Source of the DNA: Bathynomus jamesi
Taxonomy: Eukaryota; Arthropoda; Malacostraca; Isopoda; Cirolanidae
Direction: 5' to 3'
Assembly (NCBI GenBank): GCA_023014485.1
Contig: JAJOZX010000997.1
Coordinates: 127,001-191,000 of the forward strand
Length of the DNA: 64,000 nucleotides
A model generated the notes under the pieces. That model worked only from the letters and a program-made list of their open reading frames with translations, ran no database searches and was not told the DNA's origin. Both the position numbers and the translations under genes were made by a program. Every line of letters begins with the position of its first letter. Position 1 is the stretch's first letter. Below, in pieces: positions 45,438 to 55,553 of this stretch.

Positions 45438-45943
45438 TAGATAATAAATGTATTTTGCTATATAAATTTACACCTGAAAATAAAAAATAAGTGTTATAGT
45501 TATTATGCAATAAAAAACACTAATACACTAGGGTGTGTCAATTTTAGGGAGCAAAGTGAAATCTTTAGATTTTCAAAGACTACTAGTGACCAAATGATGC
45601 ATTTTTATGTGCTAAATCGAAATATGGCTTTGAAATCCAGATTTGACCACTCCTAGCTACTTATATTTGAAGTTGAAGTTTATGAAAAATCAGCAATTTT
45701 TTAAAGTATTACTTTTATTGTATATAACTACATTTTACAAACATTACATACAATTAAAGACATTTTGATTGTATTTCAATATTAAAACCTAGAAATATAG
45801 ATAGGTTTCTTGAACTTTGCCAAGGATGCATGTCTGCCTTGCTCTTGTTCCTGGACATGAGCTCCCTACTGGCCACCTGGCCACTGATGTACGCCTCCCT
45901 CCTCTCTTGTGAGTAAACATGTTGTGCTGCTTCAGTTGTCATC

Positions 45944-46362
45944 TGAGGTGACGTGTATGTATATATATGTATATAGTCTAAAAGTCACTAAAGAGTAAAT
46001 ATCACTAAATCTAAGCTGAATGGCAAAACGAAGCCATAAACGAACCAACGGGCTGTTCGTATTGCTTTGGTCTGGCCTAGACATGTTTTTTTCCTATCTG
46101 ACCTAATCTTTGGTGCTGAGTAAAATTAGGATGAATCTAAGGTACAAATCGGTAGAAGTTGTTCGTTACTTAAGTATAGTTAGGGGTAATGTCTATAGCT
46201 TCTAAATTGGTAATGTAAGAGAGAGTTAGGTAGGCTGTTGTGGGACACAGGAATAAAACGGTAGGCTTCAAGGAATACCTAATTCAACGCACCGGTAAGT
46301 GCTTTTGATTGTTTGCTAGAACCTAAGTAACCTAACTGGGGTGTCTACCCCACGCTATCACA
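45944..46362 (+). repeat. Gypsy-2 5' LTR
   Basis: Starts TGAGGTGACGTGT and ends CTATCACA. Differs from the 3' LTR chiefly by single-base or dinucleotide indels, for example AATTAGGATGAAT versus AATTAGGTGATGAAT. Confidence 0.95.
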
Positions 46363-46364
46363 TT

Positions 46365-46380
46365 TGGCGACGAGGATGGG
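46365..46380 (+). promoter_or_regulatory. Gypsy-2 primer-binding site
   Basis: TGGCGACGAGGATGG lies two bases after the 5' LTR, the usual place for tRNA priming. tRNA not assigned. Confidence 0.72.
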
Positions 46381-46394
46381 ATTATGGCTCATTT

Positions 46395-46710
46395 GGTTAA
46401 ATTTTGTTCATTGGGTTAAATTTGGCTCATTGGGTTAATTTGGCTTATTGGGTTAATTTGGCTTATTGGGTTCAAGTGGTTGTTTGGAAAATTGGATGCA
46501 GACTAGTGGGTCGTCCGATTTGGTTTGTTTGTGTGGGGAAGCTACCGTACTATAGCGTAGGTCCCGCCGCCCTAATTCTAAAACTAATTCCTACTCAGCC
46601 CTAACTCTAAAACTAATTCCTACTCAGCCCTAACTCTAAAACTAATTCTTACTCAGCCCTAACTCTAATACAATTCACTATTCAGCCTAACTCTAATAAA
46701 ATTCACTATT
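46395..46710 (+). repeat. Short tandem repeats in the Gypsy-2 leader
   Basis: First a run of TTGGCTTATTGGGTTAATT-like units (46395-46475). Then about five units of CTCAGCCCTAACTCTAAAAC type with a period near 31 bp (46565-46715), decaying rightward. Noncoding, between PBS and gag. Confidence 0.85.
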
Positions 46711-46783
46711 CAGTAACTAGACCAAATTTAAACCTAACCTAACCTACTTCACGTGAGTTGGTCTAATTCGGTTTTGCTCTAGC

Positions 46784-48079
46784 ATGTCGGTGATTGGCCA
46801 TATAAGCCCCTACGAAGACAATGGGGAGGACTTCGAAGCTTATGCCACTAGGGTGAGGTTGTTTTTCGAGGCAAATTCCATTCCGGATGCTAAGAAAGTA
46901 CCTACCTTTTTAACTATAATAGGCCCTAAAACGTTTGGTTTAGTTATGGACCTAGTTTCTCCTAAAGCACCGGAAACTTGCACCTATAAGGAATTGGTAC
47001 AGGCCCTAACCGATCACTACAAACCCCGAGTAGTTCTCATCTATGAACGTTTCAAATTTTATTCAAGGCATCAGACGGGAAATGAAAGCACTGCAGAGTT
47101 TGTTGCAGGAATAAAAAGCCATAGCCGTACGTGTAAATTTGGGGACAAATTAGATGAAATGCTAAGAGATAGGTTTGTAATGGGTCTCAAAGAGGAGTCT
47201 ACCCAGAGAGCCCTATTAGCCATACAGGACCTAACTTTTAGTCAGGCTGTAGAAATAGCTACGGCTAGAGAAGCAGCTGCTAAAGATGTTAGAGCTTTTG
47301 GAAATCATAGTAGTAAAGCCCAACACGTAAATAGCTTTAAATCTTCTAGGCCTGGCAGACCTAACGAGCCTACTAGACAGGCAAATAAAAGGTATGAGGC
47401 GAATATGACTAAGCCTACTAATTCTACTAAGCCTTCCAAGCCATGTACAGGGTGTGGAAAACACCATTGGAAGAAAGATTGCCCTTTTAAAGAAGCAGTT
47501 TGCCGAAACTGTAGTAAAATAGGCCACATAGCTAAAGTGTGTTATTCAAAGAAAACAAAGGGTGAAAATTCTAATTTTAACATTTCTAGTATAAATCCTC
47601 AAAAGGGAAATACTTCGAACATTGGAGTGGAGTACCTATTCTATGAGCAGCAAAGTGGGGAAAATACAGGCCCATATATTGTAGAGGTAGGCCTAGATGG
47701 AATTACAGTTCCTCTAGAATTGGATACGGGTGCTGCCCGGACGGTCATGTCCAAGGTAGTTTTTGATAAGATTTTCAAAAACACACCTAAACTACATGCA
47801 TCTAAAACGATTTTGAAGAAGTACGGTGACATACAAATACCTATTTGTGGAGAAGCATACGTCACAGTTACACTTAACCAGAAAACTTTGTCTCATCCCT
47901 TAACCCTTTTAGTGGTGGATGAGCAAGGGCCTACTCTACTAGGCCGTGATTGGATTGATGCTTTGGAAATGCCAATTGACAAAATCTTGCCAAGGGGTCA
48001 GGCAGATGTGCATACACTTTCATATCCATCTGACATAGACTCATTGTTAAGGGAGTTTTTCTTCTATTTTTGGGCCTGA
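46784..48079 (+). CDS. Gypsy-2 gag and aspartic protease
   Basis: This 431-codon frame from ATG 46784 (MSVIGHISPYEDNGEDF) is the Mag-like Gag. Capsid-like core: FEAYATRVRLFFEAN, KELVQALTDHYKP, RFKFYSRHQTGNESTAEFV. Two zinc knuckles: CTGCGKHHWKKDC and CRNCSKIGHIAKVC. The retropepsin follows with LELDTGAARTVMS (DTG active site) and LLGRDWIDAL. The frame runs into LLREFFFYFWA and stops at 48079, where a shift in a T-rich stretch separates it from RT. Gag would form the particle and bind RNA; protease would process the polyprotein. Confidence 0.94.
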   Translation: MSVIGHISPYEDNGEDFEAYATRVRLFFEANSIPDAKKVPTFLTIIGPKTFGLVMDLVSPKAPETCTYKELVQALTDHYKPRVVLIYERFKFYSRHQTGNESTAEFVAGIKSHSRTCKFGDKLDEMLRDRFVMGLKEESTQRALLAIQDLTFSQAVEIATAREAAAKDVRAFGNHSSKAQHVNSFKSSRPGRPNEPTRQANKRYEANMTKPTNSTKPSKPCTGCGKHHWKKDCPFKEAVCRNCSKIGHIAKVCYSKKTKGENSNFNISSINPQKGNTSNIGVEYLFYEQQSGENTGPYIVEVGLDGITVPLELDTGAARTVMSKVVFDKIFKNTPKLHASKTILKKYGDIQIPICGEAYVTVTLNQKTLSHPLTLLVVDEQGPTLLGRDWIDALEMPIDKILPRGQADVHTLSYPSDIDSLLREFFFYFWA

Positions 48080-49640
48080 AGTAGGCAACCTAAAAGGCCA
48101 TCAGGTCTGCATAGAAGTAGATCCTAATGTAACTCCGAAATTTTGTAAGGCTCGTTCAATTGCGCATGCACTGCGGGAGAAGGTAGATTTAGAAATTGAC
48201 AGGCTGCTAAAAGATAAAATTATTGAACCAGTCACACACGCTAAGTGGGCTGCCCCAGTAGTTCCTCTACTAAAACCGGACAAGTCCGTGCGGTTATGCG
48301 GGGATTACCGTTTAACAGCAAATAGAGCCGTCCTTCTAGATTGCTATCCTATACCCAAGCCTGATGAATTATTTAGCTCTCTGCTGGGGGAAAATATTTC
48401 ACAAAACTCGATATGTCCCAAGCCTATGCTCAACTAAGTTTAGATGAAAACTCTAAAGAATTAACTATCATAAATACGCACCGAGGCCTATATAAGTACA
48501 ATAGGCTATGCTATGGAATAGCATCGGCTCCAGGTATTTTTCAGAGGACAATGGACCAAGTTCTAGGTCACATTCCAGGGGTACTTTGCTTTCTAGATGA
48601 TGTCCTCATTTCAGGTTCGACTAAAAAAGAACACCTAACTAGATTAACCACGGTTCTAAAAAGACTCCGGGATGCTGGACTTAAGCTAAAGAGAGAAAAG
48701 TGTTCATGGGTCACTAACGAGGTTTCATATTTAGGGTTCCGCATAGATGCCTCAGGCATTCATCCAACGGTGGATAAACTAGAAGCAATAGAAAAGGCAC
48801 CACCTCCACAAAACATCACACAGTTACAAGCTTATTTAGGTCTCCTAAATTTTTATAGGAAATTTTTGCCTAATGCATCGACTTTCCTTGAACCCCTAAA
48901 TAAGCTATTACGATCTGGGGAACAGTGGAGATGGGAGAAAACTCAAAAGGAAGCATTTGAGGCTTCCAAGGACGTACTACTAAAGTCCATCTCCTAGTGC
49001 ATTATGATCCTAAACTTCCTCTCGTAGTTTCAGCAGACAGCAGTTCTTATGGAATTGGGGCAGTGTTATCTCACCACATTGATGGTGTAGATAGGCCTAT
49101 CTGTTTTGCTTCTAGAACACTAACAGACGGAAAGACGATATGCACAAGTGGAACGTGAAGCATTAGCCTTAGTATTTGCAGTAAAAAAATTTCATTTCTA
49201 TCTATGGGGTCATGAATTTAAACTAATTACTGACCATAAGCCTCTTTTAGGTTTATTTTCACCTAATAAAAATATTCCAGTTATGGCCTCAGGTAGGATT
49301 CAACGATGGGCACTGATTCTACAAGCCTATAAATTTGACTTAGTACATCGGTCAGGTAAACTTCTAGGTACGGCTGATGCGCTAAGTAGGTTGCCCTTAG
49401 AAAATCCAAATGATTGTGTACCTATACCTACAGAATGGGTTCACTTGGTGGAGTTTTTGGAATCCACTCCAGTATCTGCAGTACAAATAGAGCAGTGGAC
49501 AAAATCAGACCCTATTCTGTCTAGGGTCATCCATTTCTGCTCAGTTGGTTGGCCTACTAAGGTTGAGAGTGAATTACAGCCTTTTATTCAGCGTCAGACT
49601 GGCCTCTCTATTCAAAATGGCTGTTCTTATGGGGCCACAG
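48080..49640 (+). pseudogene. Gypsy-2 reverse transcriptase and RNase H
   Basis: RT begins near 48100 (VCIEVDPNVTPKF), with PVVPLLKPDKSVRLCGDYR. After a frame break near 48395 it continues SQAYAQLSLDENSKELTIIN, GIASAPGIFQRTMDQVLG and the active site CFLDDVLISG. RNase H is in two pieces: the Asp block SADSSSYGIGAVLS near 49035 in a shifted frame, then EREALALVFAVKKFHFYLWG and LITDHKPL from 49148, ending LLGTADALSRLP. Shifts near 48990 and 49125 each look like one lost or gained base relative to Gypsy-1. Confidence 0.92.
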
Positions 49641-49641
49641 A

Positions 49642-50725
49642 GTGATTATTCCAAATAAAGGCAGGTCGAATTTAGTGAAGGAACTTCACGCTGAACACAT
49701 GGGCGCAACAAAAATGAAAGAGCTGGCGAGAGCTTATTTCTGGTGGCCTGGTTTAGATAGAGAACTCGAATCATTGGTTCGTTCCTGTCAAAGCTGCCTA
49801 GAGAACAGAGATCTCCCAAGGAAAAGTCCACTTCATCCTTGGGAATGGCCTACTATACCGTGGCATAGGATCCATGTTGACTATGCAGGTCCTATAAATA
49901 ATATTTATTTCCTAGTCATGGTGGACGCCTACTCTAAGTGGGTGGAAATTTTCCAACCACTTCCACGACTTCGGGTGTAACGATTCGCTTACTCCGTTCA
50001 GTTTTCGCTCGATGGGGTTTACCCGTAGTCCTGGTTTCCGACAATGGTACTTGTTTTACCAGTGAGGAATTTCGTTCCTTCGTCCACCTAAATGGCATTA
50101 GACATGTCCGGTCTAGTGTTTTCCACCCATCTACTAACGGTCTCGCGGAAAACATGGTCCGTACTTTCAAGTCGGCCTTGCGTCATTCTCGTGGGGAGGA
50201 AATGCAAGTGGTGTTGGATAAATTTTTGTTTAAATATCGAATAACACCACACACCACGACAGGAGTGTCTCCCTCTAAACTTCTGATTGGCCGGGGAATT
50301 CGTTCAGTTTTTGATTTGTTACGTCCAAACGAAATGTTACAACAACGAGTTTTACGCCATCAGGAAAAACAGAAGTTGTACACGACACTAAAAGAGGGAG
50401 AGTTCTAGAAGCGAAACCTAATGATCCAGTTGTGATTCGCAACTATGGGGCTGGACCAAAATGGATTCCTGCAACTGTGCAGGAGAGAACGGGCCCTGTT
50501 TCCTTCAAGTGCCAACTAGAAGATGGTCGTTCTATTAAACGCCATCAGGACCAGATATGGGAACGGGAAGTGCAGAAGGACCAGAGTCTTCCGGAAGAGA
50601 GAACTGATCCTCCGGAAAATGGTTCAACTTGCCCGCCTATACAGGTTGCACCTGATCCTACTACATCAACCCCGCTCCGCAGGTCGTCTAGGGTCCCTCA
50701 TCCCCCTGACAGACTAAACTTGTAG
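49642..50725 (+). pseudogene. Gypsy-2 integrase
   Basis: Zinc-binding domain HAEHMGATKMKELARAYFWW with SCQSC, then the core: HVDYAGPINNIYFLVMVDAY (first Asp), a one-base shift near 49975, VLVSDNGTCFTSEEF (second Asp), and NGLAENMVRTFK (Glu). All three catalytic residues are present. Another shift near 50385-50410 separates the C-terminal tail (GPVSFKCQLEDGRSIKRHQ, then LRRSSRVPHPPDRLNL). Confidence 0.93.
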
Positions 50726-50733
50726 GGGAGGAG

Positions 50734-51154
50734 TGAGGTGACGTGTATGTATATAATGTATATAGTCTAAAAGTCACTAAAGAGTAAATATCACTAAATC
50801 TAAGCTGAATGGCAAGACGAAGCCATAAACGAACCAACGGGCTGTTCGTATTGCTTTGGTCTGGCCTAGACATGTTTTTTCCTATCTGACCTAATCTTTG
50901 GTGCTGAGTAAAATTAGGTGATGAATCTAAGGTAACAAATCGGGTAGGAAGTTGTTCGTACTTAAGTATAGTTAGGGGTAATGTCTATAGCTTCTAAATT
51001 GGTAATGTAAGAGAGAGTTAGGTAGGCTGTTGTGGGACACAGGAATAAAACGGTAGGCTTCAAGGAATACCTAATTCAACGCACCGGTAAGTGCTTTTGA
51101 TTGTTTGCTAGAACCTAAGTAACCTAACTGGGGTGTCTACCCCACGCTATCACA
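50734..51154 (+). repeat. Gypsy-2 3' LTR
   Basis: Direct repeat of 45944-46362, preceded by the purine run AGGGGAGGAG (50724-50733) and followed by TCATC (51155-51159). Confidence 0.95.
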
Positions 51155-54100
51155 TCATCCTTACACACCTCTCTACTGACTGTGTGTATGAGGGCCATGC
51201 AGGAACTTCCATTGGTCTATCCATAAACTCCTTGATTGCAGCAGTGGTGAGGGAGCAGGTCAGAGGAGGCTCAGTCACGCCAGAGTTCCAGTCAATAAGC
51301 TCCGAGAGTTTGGTGGCATCTGGGTTGATGTCAGGAGTCTTCCTGGGTCTGACACTGCAGTCTCCTACCTGTGTGTCTTCATCTCCTTCACCTCTGATTT
51401 CCAGTATCCTCTTCACTGCCTTCCTCCTCTCCTCCTCCACCTCACTGCACAGTATGGCCTGAAGCACAGCCTCAGAGTGTGCATACCAGGCTGATCTTTT
51501 CATTGTAGGCATCGCTATTCCTATCGCCACCTTCTGACTTCTGAGCAGCTCCAGCTGGTACAGTACATGCCTGGGACCCTCCACCCAGCTGTGATTTAAC
51601 TTGATGTTGAACCAGTTTGGCATGTAGATCCCACTATGAATTCCACAATTATCCTCAGATTCTTCAGGTTCTTACCCTTCAGCCCATGTTTGGAAATCCA
51701 CAATCTGCAGAACCTTAGAGCTGTGGTGACCCACCTACTGTGACAGACTGGCCCAATCTCCGGGAGAGCTAGACTCTGAGGTGCCTCTCCCGATCTGATG
51801 GCAGTGATGATTCTGTAGCCATATGATTGGTCTGTGCTGAGGTCCTTGACTACCTCCTGACTGAGATGGGGTAGAGGAGGACCAACAGTGATCCTCGTGA
51901 AGTTTGGGTTGATCTTCAGCTCAGTGGCAGTGTCTAACATCTTCCCTAGGGGCCCAGACCACTTGTTGTTGCTCAATGTCTTGCCATCCAGTGCAGTCAC
52001 CAGGTGTCTGAGACTCAGCTCCCCAGTGTGCAAGTTACAGACAATCCACACCAACTTCCTGCTAAGCTTGGCCTCCACATAATGCATTACTCCTCCCTCC
52101 CAGCCAGTATTCACAAAAGGGTCTGGTCTGCTCCTTTCTCTCTCAGCCAGTTCACCAGATGATCAGCAATAACCTCAGCATGACTTCTCTCCTCTGCAGC
52201 TTCCTCTGGTACAAAATGCCACAAATATTTCCCACCTGGTTCATTGCACACTGTAGTGTTCTTCCTTAATGAGGCCAGGAAACTGCCTGTCACTGCCCTC
52301 AGCTTCCATCATCACTATGGTGTCATCTCTTTTTCCATCAAGGAAGATACAGGTGATGCCATTTTCCCTAATCTCTTCATCAAACTTCTTGACCAGCTCC
52401 TTAGTCAGTCTCTCCTGAGCCCTCCTCACCTTGTTGTGGTCAATCACCAATGCTGTGTCAAACTCTGTGATAAGACCAGCATCAATCCAGGCAGCAGTGG
52501 CAATCTCTACAGTCTCTCTCAGCCCAGTGTGATGTCTCAAGCTAGCCAGTGCTATGTTGGTGATATCTTCAGTGTTGTATTTCTTCTTCTTAGCCACAGG
52601 CAAGGAAGAAGTTGTCGCAGCCTCTGGTATGAAGTCTTCATCCTCCTCTCTCCTCCCTGCCTCCTCCAGTATATCTCCAGTCTCTTCCAACTCCATCTCC
52701 AGCAGTGACTCCTCCCTCAACTCCTCTTCTTTCTTGGCTGACTCCTCTGCCTTCCTCCTCCTCTTCTCCTCGGCCTTCCTTCTCTGCTCCTGTCTCCTGG
52801 TCTCAGGGTGATCAGCTAGACCCATCTGGTGTGCCCCCACACTGCCCACCTTTTCTCTCTGACCTTTAATGAAGGCAAGCTCCTGCACTGGTATCTTCTG
52901 CTCGCTGTTACAGCTGCAGTCAATGTGAACCTCACTGTTGCAGGCAGGGTTGCACCCACGCTCACTGTAACTCCTGATCACACAGTGACAGGTCAGGATG
53001 TCCAACAATTTGTCCAGTTTCATCATAAACCTATCTTTGACCTCTAGCTTCACATTGCCAATGGACACCTTCACTGCCTCATCCCACAGTGCCTTCACTT
53101 TAGCCCTGATCCTGACCTCAGTGTTGATTACAGGTCCTGTGAATAGAGCGTTGGCCTTTCTCCACTGAGCCAGTAGCCCTGGAACAATGCCGTTGTTAAT
53201 CAGGTCATTAACTGGGTAATTCCTCCTGTCTTCCTCACTCATCTCTCTCCTCAACAAACCATACCTCAGCAGATCTCTGGCTGTGGGCAGCTCAGCAGGG
53301 GGAAGTTCCCTCCCAGTCCCCACCAAATGACTTAGATGACAACTTGATTTGCTTCGGGTTCTGATTTCTTTCTGACTCATCAGGTGGACCTGTGAACAAA
53401 AGAAATGTCATTGAAATTTGGATAGGCCTACTGATTATGATTACATAAAATTAAGTTAATTGAAATTCTTAATATCTTCCTATAAGCTCAGATAAAAGGT
53501 TGTGTTGTTATAGGTACAAGACTTAATTATTTAAAGTAATGACAATTTCATATATCTATCATATCAAAATATACAGAAAGTTTGGGTCACACATAACATT
53601 TCGAATAATTTGAATTACATAATATTTACATTACGAAGTAATCAAAATTGTCAAAAAGGAGGGAAAACACATGCATTCACAATCAAAACTCCAGCATTTG
53701 TGACTATGTGAAACTTAGAAACCATACTGCACACCAAAAATAACCAACCATACTGCACACCAAAAATAACCAAAGTTGACCATACATATCAATGGCACAT
53801 TGATATACGATGCTACAGTCATATTTAGGTTATATTTTAAACCTTTATGGTCAAATATAAGTAGGTAAATGACTTTTTTAAACAACACTAAAGATATTTC
53901 TAAGTTTGCTAGATAATATGACATCATTTGAACATTAGTAGTTTTTGAATTGTTGACTTTACTAAAATTGACACACCCTACTAATACACACACATTCTAC
54001 TATTAAGACTAAAATAACACACACTAATGCAAACACATCCTACCATTAAGGCGACTGAAATGATACTGGGGTGAGGCATAGAAAGGAAGCGCATTTCAAT

Positions 54101-54382
54101 TTAGGAAAAGTAACGACGCGTCATCAAAATTTTAATGGCCTTGAGCGACCTCTAAATATTAATATTTTCTCATGAAACTTCATAATCAGCGTTTTTACAT
54201 GCAATGTCACATTTCTAGAGGGTCAGACCGAAACTTCTTCATGGTTCAATTCTTACCATACAATTAAGTGACACTCTAATATATATATATATATATATAT
54301 ATATGATAACACGCATGAACACGCATGGTTTTCGTATGAAACAAATATGTCCCCACTAGGATTTTAGGATTTGAACCTGGTA

Positions 54383-54514
54383 CAGTGGCGGACCGTGGGT
54401 CTTTGGCGCTCTGGAAAACTTGTCCGACTTGGCGCCCTCATGAGAGGTCTAAAAATAGAAATACACAATTAGACAATAGTTGTTTATTTATTTCAAAACA
54501 ATTCTCCTGGCTTT

Positions 54515-54549
<35 letters not shown>

Positions 54550-55545
54550 TATTTATGAATCCTGTTTTATTCAAAACAATTCTCGTGGCTTTCAAAGCCG
54601 CAAACACATCAATGACATCTTGGAAATGAAGTTTATTTACGGTTTCTCTTTCGATACTCAAAATACTTAAACTGGAAAGCCTCTCTTCGGACATTGAGCT
54701 GTGCAAATAGGTCTCAATTAATTTTAATTTTGAAAACGACTTTTCACACGATACAATTGAAACAGCGATTGTCGATAGAAGTTGCAATACATTTCTCAAG
54801 TTTGGGCAGTTGTGCCTACCATCGTATGCAATTATGAACTGTAAGAGTTCAATTGGGTGCTTGGGGCACGGTAATGACGGTCTGCTTCCTGACAAACTTT
54901 GATTAAGCGCACCGTATCTTCGATATCTTGGAAAAGATCATGCCCGAGACATCATTGTCGTAGAAGTTTGCGAAATCCGTGCAATTAAATCCAAACCTTT
55001 GGTCTAAATTGCGGAGTCTGACGAATCTTCCATCCATTTCGCTTTTCAAATGCTTCAAAATACTTCGCATCACGCGTTTGATTTCATCTTCATATGAAAG
55101 ACCGGCATCTTCCGCACTTTCTCCGATCATCCTTTTCCTTCTTCGAGTTCTGGTCATTTCGACTCTCCATGCTTCACACCTAGTCTTTCCTTCTGTCAAG
55201 GCGGTGTTACAGATCTCATCTTCTTCTATATCAAAGGCATTGAAGAGTGACTGTATGTTGTCAGCCGCATCTTTCAAATTCATATCTGGATCTTGTAGGC
55301 ATTCTTGCACTTTGTCAATCATCGAGAGAATTTGGTGCCAAAACGGAAGAAGGACTAGAAAATCGAACCTCATCATACTGGCGATGAGGTCTGAAGCTCC
55401 GCCCCGTGTCTCAGGTGTTTGGTCACGGCTTTCTTCCAGTTGTTCCAAAGCAGCCATTATACCATCCAGTCCATTTTCGGCGCCCCCCACGAGCCAGTAC
55501 CCGGGGAATGGTTCCCCCCCATACACTCCACTCGGGCCACCACTG
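54383..55545 (-). mobile_element. Internally deleted hAT transposon
   Basis: Ends CAGTGGCGGACCG and (inverted) CAGTGGTGGCCCG. Flanks ACCTGGTA (54375-54382) and ACCCGGTA (55546-55553) are an 8-bp duplication with one mismatch. It encodes only the C-terminal part of a hAT transposase. A copied CAAAACAATTCTC(C/G)TGGC unit and (TA)n lie near the left end. Confidence 0.88.
54550..55526 (-). pseudogene. hAT transposase C-terminal region with dimerisation domain
   Basis: The upstream frame (55526-54903) contains LLPFWHQILSMIDKVQECLQ, EDEICNTALTEG and RRRKRMIGESAED, a pattern seen in hAT proteins related to zinc-finger MYM-type genes. It stops at about 54903 just after YDNDVSGMIF. The next frame (54895 on) continues with LLQFIIAYDGRHNCPNLRNV and the hAT dimerisation block STIAVSIVSCEKSFSKLKLI and SMSEERLSSLSILSIE. 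The N-terminal DNA-binding region and the first catalytic Asp are absent. A shift or stop near 54895-54905 joins the two pieces imperfectly. Confidence 0.85.
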
Positions 55546-55553
55546 ACCCGGTA

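Larger units (their letters stand above)
45944..51154 (+). mobile_element. Gypsy-2: full-length Ty3/Gypsy (Mag-like) retrotransposon in element A
   Basis: LTRs at both ends (419 and 421 bp), perfect 5-bp target duplication TCATC (45939-45943 and 51155-51159), PBS, gag, protease, RT, RNase H, integrase and a purine run before the 3' LTR. Excision of the element with one TCATC rejoins the element A protein. Same family as Gypsy-1. No envelope-like reading frame between integrase and the 3' LTR. Confidence 0.96.
45754..53380 (-). pseudogene. Element A transposase-like protein (split by Gypsy-2 and about three frameshifts)
   Basis: Starts at ATG 53380 (MSQKEIRTRSK). The first 379 codons hold LPTARDLLRYGLLRREMSEE, LLAQWRKANALF and a Cys-rich stretch (CHCVIRSYSERGC). 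A long Lys/Arg/Glu coiled region and CIFLDGKRDDTIVMM (likely first Asp, about 52321-52353) follow. Further pieces: HAEVIADHLVNWL; DPFVNTGWEGGVM (likely second Asp, about 52103-52123); WIVCNLHTGELSLRHL with CxxH; GPVCHSRWVTTALRFCRLW; LNHSWVEGPRHVLYQLELL; and finally TQSVERCVRM. The last part resumes left of Gypsy-2 as TEAAQHVYSQERREAYI. Single-base shifts occur near 52255, 52115 and 51620. The overall plan parallels the element B protein. Confidence 0.75.
45529..53980 (-). mobile_element. Element A: DNA transposon with TAGGGTGTGTCA termini and 9-bp target duplication, inside element B
   Basis: Left end TAGGGTGTGTCAATTTTAG; the right end read inverted is the same over at least 19 bases. A perfect 9-bp duplication CTAATACAC lies at 45520-45528 and 53981-53989. 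A further inverted pair CTACTTATATTTGA (45657-45670 and 53851-53864) lies inside. It encodes one minus-strand protein with motifs homologous to those of element B. It hosts Gypsy-2. Without Gypsy-2 it would be about 3.2 kb. A 9-bp duplication recalls MULE-type elements, but the protein does not look like a standard MULE. Confidence 0.87.
42167..54278 (-). mobile_element. Element B: large DNA transposon with TAGGGTGTCA termini (superfamily not assigned)
   Basis: Left end TAGGGTGTCACTTA; right end read inverted TAGAGTGTCACTTA. Further in, a perfect 20-bp inverted block (AATATTTAGAGGTCGCTCAA, 42273-42292 and 54141-54160) shows that the subterminal regions pair as well. Both ends abut TA microsatellite, so the target duplication cannot be measured. 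It encodes one long minus-strand protein (42465-45437) and has absorbed a mariner derivative (43617-44371) and element A (45529-53980). Without these insertions it would be roughly 2.9 kb. Confidence 0.83.

Noticed and set aside
52640..52800. Plus-strand Ser-rich open stretch (about 52554-52811)
   Set aside because: It is the complement of the Lys/Glu-rich coiled region of the element A protein.
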